From Rhododendron vialii (Eukaryota; Streptophyta; Magnoliopsida; Ericales; Ericaceae), in contig NC_080566.1 in the NCBI RefSeq assembly GCF_030253575.1, forward strand, positions 28,906,001-28,970,000: a stretch of 64,000 nt of DNA, read 5' to 3'. The position numbers and the translations under genes were made by a program. Shown one piece after another: positions 9,909 through 21,612 of this stretch; position 1 is the stretch's first letter, and each line of letters opens with the position of its first letter. The notes beneath the pieces are model-generated. The model did not search any database. It had not been told where the DNA came from and saw nothing but the letters and a program-made list of their open reading frames with translations.

Positions 9909-12507
9909 TCATTTTCCTCCAACATAACTGCCCTGGCCTTTTACGTGAGCAGGCTTAACCACATTTCTATCCACCTTAACTACTTTTACAACATTAAAAC
10001 AAGTACATGAAGAACAAAAGTCCATAAGAGCAGATTGCAAATAACAGTCAGCTTCTTCGGGCCCAAAAAGCCCCTTCACAAAAGCCACAAAAATCAGCAC
10101 GGATGCAAACTTCCAAAAAACCGCACTGTAATGCCCACTCCAGCACCAATAAACCAGCCTCAGCCGAGAGTTCATCAAGAGATCGAGGCTGGTCTACAAG
10201 CAAGGTGAGTAGGTCCGATCTCTACCAATACCACAGAAGAAGAATTACATTTAGCTACATGATGCGCCACCTCTTGACCACCCTCATCCACCTGAACCCA
10301 AGCCATTACCCCACAACCCGAACTAGCATGCCAAGCCCCATACGTGAGAAAAAACTTAAAGCCCAGCACCTCCATTTCTCCACCTTTGAACACAAACTGC
10401 AAATTTGAACACAGACTGCAAATTGGGACTCCTTATGACAGACCCATGGCCAGCTCCGGGTTCAAGAACATCTTGAAACCCACACTTCTTCTTAACCGAC
10501 CTGTATAAATTCCTGTGACCTGAAAAACAGGTCAACGCATTATCGAAAACATTAACCGATTCCCAATTAGCACTTTGAAATAAGGCATCATTACGCACCA
10601 CCAAATACACCACAATGTAAAAACCGAATCCCAAATCAACTACTTAAGAGGCACCATCAATATCCACCCATCAAACCAAACCCCAAACGAGACTGGCATT
10701 TCCACATCAAAGTTAAAACCCAAGTGTGATGCCCTCCACAACCTCTTAGCAAACCAGCACTGGAGAAACAAATGCTCAATCATCTCCAAGTTTTGATCGC
10801 ACGATGGACAACACGGATCAACACTAATATTCCTTCTAAGCAAAGCATCCTTGACAGCCAAAATTCTATGCAAAACCTTCCAGATGAAAAACTAAAACTT
10901 TGGCGGCAAACCCAGACCCCAAACTTTCCCCCATGGCCCAAACAAACTCTTAGCCTCCTCAAAAGCTTGACCATGAGTTCTCGAAAATTGAAACAAATAT
11001 GCCGACTTGACTGAAAAAATGCCATTTTTAGTGTGCTCCCAAGTAACCTCATCCTCAATAGTAGAAACTGGTACATACACTCCAGAATTTTCTGAGCTAC
11101 CTCTCTCAGACAAAACATAGAAATCAAAGGAGCTCGCCACTCCCTAGAACTCTGATCAAACAAATCTGCCACTTTAAAACTACTAAAATGCTGAGACATA
11201 TCCCTTCCAGCATAAGGATTCTGGAGTTTAGGGATCCATTCCGCCTTGAAGATATCTATCTTAGTCCCACTATCCACTCTCCATTTTAATCCTTCTCTTA
11301 ACAGCTTCTCTCCCCATAGAATGCTTCTCCAGCCCCATGACGAATTAGAAACAGCTTTACCATCCAAAAACTCATTCCAAGAACAATATTTTCCAGCAAA
11401 ACTGATGAAAGCAATGAATCAGGATTTTTAAAAATCCTCCAAGCCATCTTAGCGAGCAACGCCGATTCAAACAAGCTAAATCTCGCAAACCTAACCCACT
11501 CTTACTCTTAGGCAGACAGCAAATATTCCATTTCCGCTATACGAAACCCTTGTCCTTCTCACCATGCCACAAAAAACTGAGTAACAACACTTTTAACCTT
11601 ATTTAAAATACACAGGAGCTCGAAGCACCAAAAGCAAATAAATGGGTATGGTCAGCATAACATGCTTAGCCAAAACCAATCTAGCCGCAAAAGGTAACAA
11701 AGGAGCCTTCCAATTACTTAACTTGAATCCGATCCATCACACGAGAAAAAAGACTCCCTTTCTGACAAGTAAAATCTAAATTAGCCCCCAAGTAAATACC
11801 AGGTTTATCAACACATTTGACACCGAAAATACGTTGTAACCATTCCACATCCCTTATCTGCATATTAGGACTCACAAATAACTTAGACTTAACAAATTTG
11901 ATTTTCTGACCCGCCTGGTCACAATAAATATCAAGAAGCAGTTTAAGACACCAAGCATGATCCATACCATTTTCCATAAAGATAAAACAGTCGTCCGCAA
12001 ACAAAAGATGTGAAATGCAAGGAGAACGAGGACTTACAGCAACTCTCCTGCACACCTTATTGGAGGCAAACTCTGCTAGACCATCTGAAAGTGCTTGAGC
12101 TACCAGGATAAATAAATATGGCGAAAGAAGATCTCCCTGATGAATCCCACAAGTCAGTACAAACGACCTTGATCTATTCCCAATGGCAATAACCACAACA
12201 GAGAAGGAGACCGTGGTAAATCATTGCCTGATCTGATCCAATTTTCCCACCTTTGACTAAAACCCATAACCCGAACCATATTGAGCAAGAAATCCCAGCT
12301 AACTCTGTCATACACTTTATCCATATCCAACTTCAACGCAAAAAACTTCTTGCCACTCCTTTTCTTCCGGATGAACTCCAAAGTCTCATGAGAAATCACA
12401 ATATTATCTGAAATGGCGCGCGAAGGCACAAAACCATTCTGAAATCTAGAGATCAGGCTACCAAGAACTGACCCAAGATGATTAACAAACATCTTGGTAA
12501 TCAACAT
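9909..12507 (-). mobile_element. 5'-truncated, decayed LINE (non-LTR retrotransposon) ORF2 fragment
   Basis: Broken minus-strand frames keep the usual order of plant LINE ORF2 domains. Reverse transcriptase comes first (about 12,500-11,710), with the palm motif KLDMDKVYDRVSWDFL and the FADD catalytic motif near 11,995. A zinc-binding RT-associated region follows (about 11,370-10,640; SWGWRSILWGEKLLREGLKW and the C-x2-C block CPSCDQ). An RNase H-like tail ends it (about 10,400-9,910). The endonuclease and ORF1 are missing, as expected from 5' truncation. Several frame changes make it a dead copy. No clear poly(A) tail or duplicated target could be fixed. Confidence 0.85.
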
Positions 12508-12512
12508 CTGGG

Positions 12513-12703
12513 TAAGGGTTTCTTTATTTTGTTATTTTCTTCTCTGTTTCCTATCAAACCAAACAAGGAAAAATTATTTTCCTTAATTTCCTTTCGTTTT
12601 GTTTCTTTCTTCTCTGTTTCCTATCAAACCAAACAAGGAAAACTTATTTTCCTTAATTTCCTTTCATTTTGTTTCTTTTCCCTAAGTTCCAAACAAACCC
12701 TTA
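12513..12703. mobile_element. Small MITE with an internal tandem duplication
   Basis: The ends TAAGGGTTTCTTT and (inverted) TTAAGGGTTTGTTTGG pair. Between them a block of about 70 bp (TCTGTTTCCTATCAAACCAA, then ACAAGGAAAA...) is repeated twice in tandem. It abuts the truncated 5' edge of the LINE. A diverged related stretch lies at 3,210-3,310. Confidence 0.6.
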
Positions 12704-13505
12704 AAATTGAAGGGCATTTTTGAAAGTTCAAATTTGGCAAGTGTAATGATTATGCACTCTAATAAGCACTCCCGCACTTGGACAAGAATTTGAAATCTAT
12801 GTCAGACAATTTTCGTTGGATATTCACCTAAGAAACACAAATAATATTCAAGAGTACTACTAAAATATGCCCAAGACTTGCCTATCATGCTTGAAACAGT
12901 CTATTATAGCAAACACAAATTTTCCTAGAAAAATAAGCATATCAATATGAATTGTAGTTTCCCTGTGCCCTGAGCATGAAACATTGATGAATCCAACACT
13001 AAGAGTTATGAATCCAAAGCTAAGACACTATTTTCACGTTCTTGACATGACAATGATTTGAATCCAACATACATCCATACGCAACACCCCGAGTCCATTT
13101 AAGTTGTACCATAAACCACTTGTCATAGACTGAACCGAATGGGGTAAATGTCATGTGTTTCATCAACTTGTTCAGCGTCCTTTTTTACATGCTGTTCAGT
13201 GTGCAACCAAAGTTCGGTACATGGTTTTATGATTTGTTGATTATCAATTTGCTTTGGATACCATTCAATTCCAAATATCTTTAGACATACAACATCGATG
13301 CCCAAGTGATCAAGTAAACTCAGATAATTCAATTTGTGAAACCTAAAATATATGACATGCCAAAGAATAACATCTAATAATTTCCATTACTGAGCAGAAC
13401 CCTAGCAAGAATGTCATCTTGCATGCACAAACTATAAAAAAAAAGAACAGACAAAGTCAGATTTACAACAAAATAATTGAACTAAAGAAACGGGAAAAAA
13501 ATGTA
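12704..13505. other. Intergenic DNA, no gene seen
   Basis: No repeat ends and no convincing exon. Open frames here are under 70 codons. Confidence 0.4.
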
Positions 13506-13740
13506 CTCCCTCCATCCCAAAAAAGGATGACAATTTTTGAAATTTGTGCCATTTTTCATTGCTTATATCTTTCAATCTATAATGTTTTTTATGAGTTTGA
13601 AAACTTCGTCTGATAGAACTAATCGAGAATTTTCAAACAAGATCCATATTGCATATTTTTTGAGATTCATATCGAAAGATATAAGGAATTGAAATTGGCA
13701 CAAATATCAAAAATTGTCATCCAATTTAGGATAGAGGGAG
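13506..13740. mobile_element. Stowaway MITE (235 bp)
   Basis: It has the diagnostic Stowaway ends CTCCCTCCATCCC and (inverted at the right) CTCCCTCTATCCTAA, flanked by TA on both sides (13,504-13,505 and 13,741-13,742). It belongs to the Tc1/mariner group. It is non-coding and lies downstream of ATG1t. Confidence 0.9.
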
Positions 13741-13742
13741 TA

Positions 13743-14754
13743 GAAAAGAAAAGAAGCGAAACAAAGTTATTGAAGGATAAAAAGAGCAAAACAGATTATT
13801 AACAAGCTCAGAATCACCTAATTGAAAACATGTCCAATGTCATCCAGGAATACCAAAATGCCATTAAATGATCCGTCTAACAAATGTGCAACTTCATATT
13901 CAGCAAACTGATGACCCCATCGCAAGACCATGGCTCAATGTGTCAAAGTCATGATAATTTGATAACTGGGTAACCCTTCATTCCAGATAAACCAGTATGT
14001 CGCCGAGACCATTGCACTTAAGTGAGTAAACCAGTGTCACTTGCTTTCTGTAATTGCCATCTCGACATTCTTTACTGAAAGAATGTCGTGACATATAAAC
14101 AAAGAAAACCAGTACCATTAGTTTCAGCCTTTTCTGCACACCCACCAAGGAAAAGAATGGAGCAGCTGCAGGATTGTGCCTGAGATACTCAGATTAAGAA
14201 ATACCACGAGATCAATCATCGTGGTTATACCGATTTTCACATGAAATTAAATCATACAAAGCTTGAAAGCAATTCCTCTTCACAGAAACAGGGAGAAGCA
14301 TGGCAACCCAAATGACAATGGACTCCGATTTTTTGGCTGTCATCTAGCTTCCTGACATAACCCAGCAGAGTTTGATCAATTAAGAATCCGTCAGATCGAT
14401 TTCAACAGTTCTAGGAATTTCGGCACTGCTCGATCACGGAAGAAATGCCAACAAAAACACCAATCCAGCCACCTATGGCGATTGATCCACCAGAAGCTCT
14501 AACCTCTCAGTACTTAGATGAAGATAAGAAGTAAACATTAGTCCATATCAATAACTATAAGCAGTAGGGAAAGATCTGCGACCACTTCATTCAATCTTAT
14601 TATAATGGCTTAGCACAGAGAAACGGTGATTATACCGAAGAACATGGAAGTGAATGAATTTTGATACTTGAAAATCGATCTTGCAAAAGAAGTTTTCGCG
14701 AGTTCAACATCCACGCAATCACCATTTCTGCATAAGTTGGAGGATTTGGGTTCT
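13743..14754. other. Region downstream of ATG1t, no gene seen
   Basis: This may hold the ATG1t 3' untranslated region on the minus strand. An alternative donor inside the last coding exon (AAGA then GTGAGAGG, near 14,795) could in principle join to sequence here and give a longer C terminus. No exon was recognised to support that. Confidence 0.35.
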
Positions 14755-17700
14755 TCATGAATAGCCTTGACCGCTGGGCCCTCTCACTCTTAAGAACTCA
14801 TGCCGATAAAACTCATCAAAAGACAAACGGTTTTCTGCCAAGATGGAGAGAATTGTCACCTTTGACATCAAAATGTGGAAGAACATGGGAATATATATCG
14901 GTTTATGGGAGATAAAGAATTTCTAAACCTGGCTTGATAGACAATAGTCTCGAACACATGTCAACACAATCAGGGTGCAACCCTGGAAGGATGAGCTTCG
15001 AAAATGGAAGGCACGTACATGACTGGATATTCCGCAGAAGCTGGAATAGAAATTGCTTTCAGAGGAAACTGGAAATGCTATATTTGAGGAATACTTCGAG
15101 TATAAGATAAAGATGCTACCTGAACATTCGTTCTACCACAAAAGGGTGGGTAGCCGTGCAGAAGTTCAAAAAGAATCACACCAATGCTCCACATGTCAAC
15201 CTAAAATAAGGCTGATTTAAGTTTCATGCATTCTAACCGATCAACAGAATTGAAAACTTCTACCTTATCATCATACTCTTGAAACTGGAGGACTTCCGGA
15301 GCCATGTATAGCGGAGACCCGCAAACTGTCTCAACGTGGTCATTTGGAAGCATCATTCTGTTCCCAAATTATATTTGGAACCATTAGATAACTTTTTACA
15401 TTAGCAACCAAATTTCCAATATTTGAAGTCACTACTTTCGAGTTTCCTCAGCCATTTATTACCGGGAGAGACCAAAATCAGCAATTTTAAGCACTGCATC
15501 ACTCTGAGGGCTTGAAAGCAGGACATTCTGCTTTAACAAGGGCATTAACATTAGCAAGTCTGAGCTCACTCAAAAGTACACAACACTAAAAAATAGGAAT
15601 TGAGGTCAATATGAATAATATGATCAATGTCAGCATCATTGAGGAATTAAGTGATGGAATGCATTTTCTTCCCACAACAAAGTATGTAAATAAAATATAA
15701 AAAACAAAAATTTGGCAACAACAATGCCCATTGATTTGGAGTTAGATGATTTAACATGATATAAGAGCCAGGCCTTTGGAGGGCATGGACAAGACTCTCC
15801 ATTTCATAGCAAGTGATTCCCCTTTTGTTTGCAAAACGAGGTCACTTTGTTTTGTTGTAACCCATATGTTACGGCAGACTTGGAAGTTATGCATCATTTG
15901 TTTACCTCTCCATGTGCAAGTGAGCTTCACCCATAAGGGGGAGTATTAGACCTTGCCCAATATTGATAACTAACTCAGGATTACTATATGTTCGATTGTG
16001 GGCATCTTTTTTATTTTTGATAAGTATTGTGGGCATTTCTATTCACCGCTAATAATTTTTACGGTGGATGCTTTAACAAGTAAAATGAGTGAAACTAAGG
16101 TTTCTTGCTCTCTCAGCATAGAGCCATTTATGTCTACTATTTGCATGACACCCCAAATCCTATTGTTTAGAGCTTATCCTAAATAGGTTAATAATTATTA
16201 GGTCCAAAACTAGTGTATGCCACTCCATTTATCGTCAATTGGTTTTGAGTTGGATGCTTCAACATAGTAACATAGCTAGGTTTCAAAGGCTTTTGGCAAG
16301 GCTCTCTACTATCTAGTTCATACTAATGATTCCCTCTTCGTTTGTAAAGTATGTGTGCGTTGCTTTGTAATCTTCATATTATGGATCATGTGTTTACCTC
16401 TCCACATGCGAGTTGGGGATCACACGTGGAGGAGCTTGTTAAAGCTTGTCCCGCTCCCGTATATCATTGCAACTTGGTTTTGAGTAAGATGCTTCAACAC
16501 GTACTATACAGTAAGTATTAAATAGGAGAACCATTCCTACGGCGGTTTTGGTGTTTCGCGGCGGCTACATCTTTGGTGTTTGGGATACGCCCCATTTGCT
16601 TTTATTGTTTTATCTGGGGGCTTTTAGGCCTCTTAGGTGCTGCACTTTGTCCCTTGGTTGGCATCTTGCCAATTAAGGGCCTGGGTTTCGAATGGGTACT
16701 TGTTGCCTTTCTCCTTGCTCCCTTTGATCTTGGTATCATTCAAAGATTAATAATTAAAAAAATCCGCCGTTCAGAAAAAATAGAATGAGAGCTGGAAAGG
16801 TTGTCACACTCTAGAATTACATAGCAGCACAACCACTGATGCCGTCATGCAGAGAGAGAGAGAGACCAACAAAGGAATAGTATCTCTAGGAGTGGATAAG
16901 CATACAAATATCACATACCTCTGGTTTCAAATCTCGGTGAACGACATGATGGGAGTTAAGCACCTTCAAACCAGCTCCTGCAATAAGGGGACCGATGCCA
17001 CTTGCAATATTCAATTTCAAACAGGAAGAAAATGGCAATGATAAAAATATTAGTGGTAACAAGACTGCAGTGAATAATTACCAAGCTGTTGCATAAATTC
17101 TCTGGCATTTTGTTCTTGAACTCTTCCATGTAGGTGAATGTAAGAAGATAGAGTTCCCCCGGCACAAAACTCCAAGACCAAGAAGACACAATCTTCAGTC
17201 TGAGAAGAAAAAGGGCAGGTACCAGATTAAGGGGGTTGGTGACAAACAGGCTTGAGGGAGCTTGCTTTTAATTGGAGTTTCATTTGGGTCCAGCCAAATT
17301 TCAATTTAAAACTCGTTACCAATCTGAACTTCTATCAATCCCCGTGTGAAATGCATCTTCATTTCTTAAAGTAGCATGCACCTTCAATTTACTTTTGTTC
17401 CCCGAAAAGAGAGAGCATTTTCTGCACTCTGAATGCTTGGAACAAACTAATGCCTTCCATGGTAATGTAGTAAAAGATACCAAGTATCTACGGTCTAAAC
17501 GCACCAGAAGACAGAATAATACATAAACAAAGCACTTTAATTTGTTCAAGAGGAATACAGTTTGCAGCCATATTGCAGCTATTCCTTTCAATATGGGATT
17601 CTAGGGAGCAGCAACACAAACATCTTTGCATCGTCACCTCAGCTAAACCAAGAAATCCAGACATTGGCCTTCCCATGCAGAAAGAAAATAGAGCACACGA

Positions 17701-17911
17701 GTGTACCAGCGCTTGTCATCTGCCTTGAGACATACTGCTTATATTGGTGTTGTTTGTTGGTTGAAGTCGACAAAAAGTGGCTATGCTCCAGTAGCAGCTT
17801 TACATGTAATGGAGGGAGTTCACTAAACACTAAACACCCTTAAATGAAAAATAACTGGAAACCCAAATGTCCCTCTATCCCATCCTTAATCCCACCTTTT
17901 CCAATCTTTTT

Positions 17912-17976
<65 letters not shown>

Positions 17977-19875
17977 TTAGGTTCCGGTGAGGGATCCCTC
18001 ATTTTAATAAAATGAGGGACTCCCCTTCCCGATTGAATTTCGATGATCCGAGCCGCTCAAAGTGATCAGAACGTGATTTTAAGGGTCCCCGTGAGAAATC
18101 AGCCAAAAAAATGATCGGGAAGGGCTTCATCCGAGCAGTTTTCATTGAATGGTTCAAAAAAAACTGCTCGGATGACGCCCTTCCCGGTCATTTTTTTTGC
18201 TGATTTCTCGCGGGAACCCTTAAAATTACGTTCTGCACACACTGAACGGTTCGGATTTTCAAAATTTGATCGGGAAATGAAAGTCCCTCATTTTAACAAA
18301 ATAAGGGATCCCTCACTTGAAAATTCCTCTATATATATATATAAACAGCAATCGGAACGTGCCTGATTGTGGTGGGGTAGGTTTTCACCTTAAGGACTAG
18401 TAACAGAGTAGAAGTAAATGAAGAAGAGCAACAGGAGTGGAGAGTTCGCAGACACGCAAATCACTTTGATAGGAAAGATGATGTTGGAATGAACTTCCTA
18501 ATTCAGATGGGAATACGCATGGCAGAATCAAAGCAGAGAAGTTTCCAAATTGACTCAAAGTAACTGATCACTTCACTCCGAAGAGAAGAAACCCCAGAAT
18601 TACAATTAATCAAATGCTACGTCTCAGATACAGAAACGAACTTTCTTGTATCAAAAGAAAAACCAGAATGAAAGGAGAGTAGAGAAGAGTCCCACTTCGA
18701 GGAGGGGAGAAGACCTCCGAATTGCTCCGATTGAGGAGAACCGGACCTCTGTACTTCACCATACAAGACTTTGATAAATATTCACTTGCTCCTATATCCA
18801 TGAGGGATACTTGGTATTTACACACATCAATCATAATAGATAACAACCATCAACAACACCTCCAATACCCCCAACTATGTAGGACATAAAATAGCTAACA
18901 ACCCACAAAATTAGAAACTCCCCGTTTAAGTGACTGCTAGACACATAAATAAAACTAAAAATAATAACTTAACAAAAACCCTAGAAAACCAAAATTAAGG
19001 AAATGGGTATGTCTCGGACACCCTAGGAACCAAAATGAGTAATTTTTTTGTTTTAATACTCAGGTGTCTGGGCCAGCTTACGCGCACCTCGACTAATACT
19101 GAGACCACAAACCCACCGTCCACCAGTGGGCCTGTAGTTTGAAATATCGGTATCGGTCTCCATAATGGTATCGTATGTGATGTCACGATTTCGGGGCATA
19201 TTAGTTTAGCTTAGCGGTATCAGTGCTTAGCGGTATCAGTGACCGGAGGTGTGAATTCTTTAAAATTTTGCACATCATATCACCGATTCCATCGTTACGT
19301 ATTGACTCATACCGGCTGTAATGTCCGCCGTTACTAATCACCGATAAGATAAGTATGCGATTTTCCTTCACACCCCAATACCGGCAGTATCGGGACTCGG
19401 TACCTATCGGTAGGTATCCCGATATTTCAAACTATGGCGGCCCCAAGCCGGAGCAAATGCTTTCATGTGGACTGGCCCAAAGGGATTGATGGCACATGAG
19501 AGCTTTAGGAGGAAGCAAACCCCCTAGGGTTCAAATGGGTAAGTTTCAGAAACGATTTCTAAAATAATTAATTAAATGGGTAAGCAATTAATGACGAGAA
19601 TTTGGGACAGAGAGACCAACGTGGAAGACGTCTAGAAGGCGAACAATGTTCGGGTGGTTGACGGAGGACAAGAAGTTGAGCTCGCAGTCCAAGGAAGTTT
19701 TGAGGCGGCGAGTGAGTTTGGAGAGGCGGACCTGCTTCAGCGCCACCACTTGGCTGGTGTTCCGGTGCTTGGCCTTCCACACCGTCGACGTCGTCCCACC
19801 GCCGAGCTTTTCGGTCAAGTTGTAGTCACCGACGGTGAGTGGCTCGGCGAGAGCGGTGGAAGTTGGAGATTCCAT
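14755..19875 (-). CDS. ATG1t: Serine/threonine protein kinase ATG1t (autophagy-related, kinase-domain-only form)
   Basis: Eight exons (minus strand): 19621-19875, 17082-17199, 16919-16977, 15463-15527, 15264-15357, 15120-15200, 14929-15040 and 14755-14834. All have GT/AG borders and the phases join, giving 287 residues. The kinase core is complete: Gly-rich loop LGGGTTSTV (24-32), catalytic Lys47, HRDLKPEN (138-145), DFG (161-163) and GSPLYMAPE (179-187). It ends soon after the kinase domain ([14 protein letters not shown]), so the long C-terminal region of classical ATG1a-c is absent. This fits the plant ATG1t subfamily, although the Arabidopsis member is longer by about 120 residues. ATG1 kinases act at the start of autophagosome formation. 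ATG13 lies 1.7 kb upstream on the same strand. Introns 1 and 3 carry transposon insertions. Identity is by pattern recognition. Confidence 0.9.
15720..16499 (+). mobile_element. Two TRIM-like retroelement remnants in ATG1t intron 3
   Basis: The clearer copy is about 16,197-16,499. Its ends share GGTTTTGAGTTGGATGCTTC followed by AACA (ending 16,263) and the near-identical 16,437-16,499 block starting TGTTAAAGC. The left end is followed by a decayed primer-binding site for initiator tRNA-Met, and the right end is preceded by a purine tract. The other remnant has a better primer-site match (TGATATAAGAGCCA at 15,756; intact form TGGTATCAGAGCC) and a purine tract (AAGGGGGAG) at 15,935-15,943. Short terminal repeats with no coding interior indicate TRIMs. 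Confidence 0.6.
17916..17973. repeat. (TA)n microsatellite
   Basis: A near-perfect TA run of nearly 60 bp. It forms the left flank of the foldback element that follows, in intron 1 of ATG1t. Confidence 0.95.
17974..18330. mobile_element. Long foldback element inside a (TA)n tract, ATG1t intron 1
   Basis: Two arms of about 150 bp face each other around 18,145. GAGGGATCCCTCATTTTAAT at the left pairs with the inverted right end, and TGATCGGGAAGGGCTTCATC pairs with GATGACGCCCTTCCCGGTCA. TA microsatellites flank it on both sides (58 bp left, about 13 bp right), as for elements that target TA repeats such as the rice Micron family. It is non-coding; if transcribed with ATG1t pre-mRNA it would form a long hairpin. 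A partial copy lies at 30,290-30,540 beside ATG13. Confidence 0.8.
18344..19133. other. ATG1t intron 1, unassigned part
   Basis: No exon was recognised. A second copy of the dispersed GTCTGGGCCAGCTTACGCGC repeat sits at 19,064-19,100. Confidence 0.4.
19134..19434. mobile_element. MITE with TAGTTTGAAATATCGG ends in ATG1t intron 1
   Basis: TAGTTTGAAATATCGG at the left recurs inverted at the right (CCGATATTTCAAACTA, allowing one mismatch). The interior is rich in CGGTATC motifs. Superfamily uncertain; no intact target duplication. Confidence 0.65.
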
Positions 19876-21612
19876 TTACAAAGTCACAACGCGTTAAGGG
19901 GAAACAAGTCTTACGATCTAAACCGTTTGTTTCGACAACAAACAATATTTGATATTGCAGCTCGGTAACTGATGACTTGCAACCTTGTGGTGCAAGAGTG
20001 CAGTGCTTCCGGCAATCTATGGTTATATTTCATTTTGACTCCTGTTAATCTGAGCCGACAGTAATTTTTAGCAAAAAAAATGTCACCTTTTGGCCCAAAA
20101 AAATACTTTTTGGCCTAGAAAGTGATTATTTTTCAAAATATTTGGGTAAAAATTAAAAAAAAATTATTTTTCCGATTCTTCAATAACCCACAAAAATTTG
20201 ACGCAAAATTAACAAATACGAAAAAAAATTCAAATAAGAACAAAACTCACATGTTCAAGTTATGTTCACAATAATAAAAATTAAGAACCAAAGACAGCCA
20301 AAAGTCACAAAAAAAGTTGGGCCGAATGAGGCTTTAAGATTTTTGTTAAATAAATAATTTTAACTCGTAAATCTGTGAAATTTTTATTACAATTAAAATA
20401 TGTAAAATTGATGAATAATTTCAACAGAATTCTGCAGCATGTAGAACACCTTATCTGCATATCCGCGAAGATTGCTGCGGTCCTGCGGATAAGCATAGGA
20501 GCACAAAATAACGACCTCGTTGTAATTGAATGCAAAACACCCACCGTTGTTTCTAGTAAGTAAAAGATGTCATTGATACATCCATTGGAATAGTTGGGAC
20601 TTGTTTCACCTCCTACCAAACTTATTATTGGATTATTTCTAACATTACCAGTGAGAAAATTTGACATGGCAAAATAATGTTCTCACCTTTAATTCTGTAA
20701 ACTTCCCTTGAATTGTCGTCCCTCTCTCTTCTTTTTCCGGAGTATCCGAAAATGTACAGGCGAAGTTCTAAAAAAAAATAAATTCAAATTTGACTAGATA
20801 TTTACTAAATAAAGTTCTATTAACTTACAGAAAAATATTCTAATTATTATTAAGAACTCAACGGGTCCTATGTCTCACTCAGAAGTTCTTCCCAAATAAA
20901 TCATCATGCTCTAAAATGTTCATCAGTTGCAATACCAAAAAGGGGGGCAGAAATAGAATCCTTAGCAATTTGCAAATTTGCAATGCTGAAGAGTCATACC
21001 CCGGGAGAGAGCCAACCAAAGTGATACAACATTGAATATTCAGCTTACGCCGATGAGCTATGAACAAAATATGGATCAAGTATATATCACAATGAATCCA
21101 TACACCCTTTCCCATATGTTGTATATATACAATAATGAACAATCGGGACACAGTGAGTGCTTTATACATACAAGTCATATAGCTCAACCCAACATTTACC
21201 CTGGGTCGTATAAATAAACACAACTAGAGATATCTGTGTAATACATACGTATATACATGCACTAAATATACGTGCACTAAGATATTTTAGCAAAAAAGAG
21301 GAGACCGAATTCCGTAGTTTAAGCTGTGGCATGAATCTAAACTCCAAAACCAAAATGCTGTACATATCTCAATAGCATTTGTACCAACATGTGCTCAATA
21401 CTACTAAAATCCTGTCAATCCAGTCCTTGATGAAAGACTCGTAAGCTGTGCGTGGATCATAGATTTATAAAGGGCAAGCAAACAATAAGGTAGCCGATTA
21501 CAAGAAATAAAGCAAAGTAGCTAAATTATATTCCCTGGTTTTCAAATCATTTCAGTTTCCCTCGTTGAATCCCTCCACAAATCCACAATCCAAACACGGC
21601 CTTACAGCATCG
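19876..21612. other. ATG13-ATG1t intergenic interval
   Basis: It spans 1,737 bp between the ATG13 stop and the ATG1t start. It must hold the ATG13 3' end and the ATG1t promoter and leader. A decayed AT-rich repeat related to the 3.4 kb foldback lies at about 20,040-20,340. No other gene was recognised. Confidence 0.6.

Noticed and set aside
10640-12507. LINE frames as host genes
   Set aside because: Reverse transcriptase and RNase H motifs with frame breaks identify a dead retrotransposon.
20305-20667. 120-codon minus-strand frame between ATG13 and ATG1t
   Set aside because: No recognised domain and the C-terminal half is AT-rich repeat sequence; no splice or promoter support.
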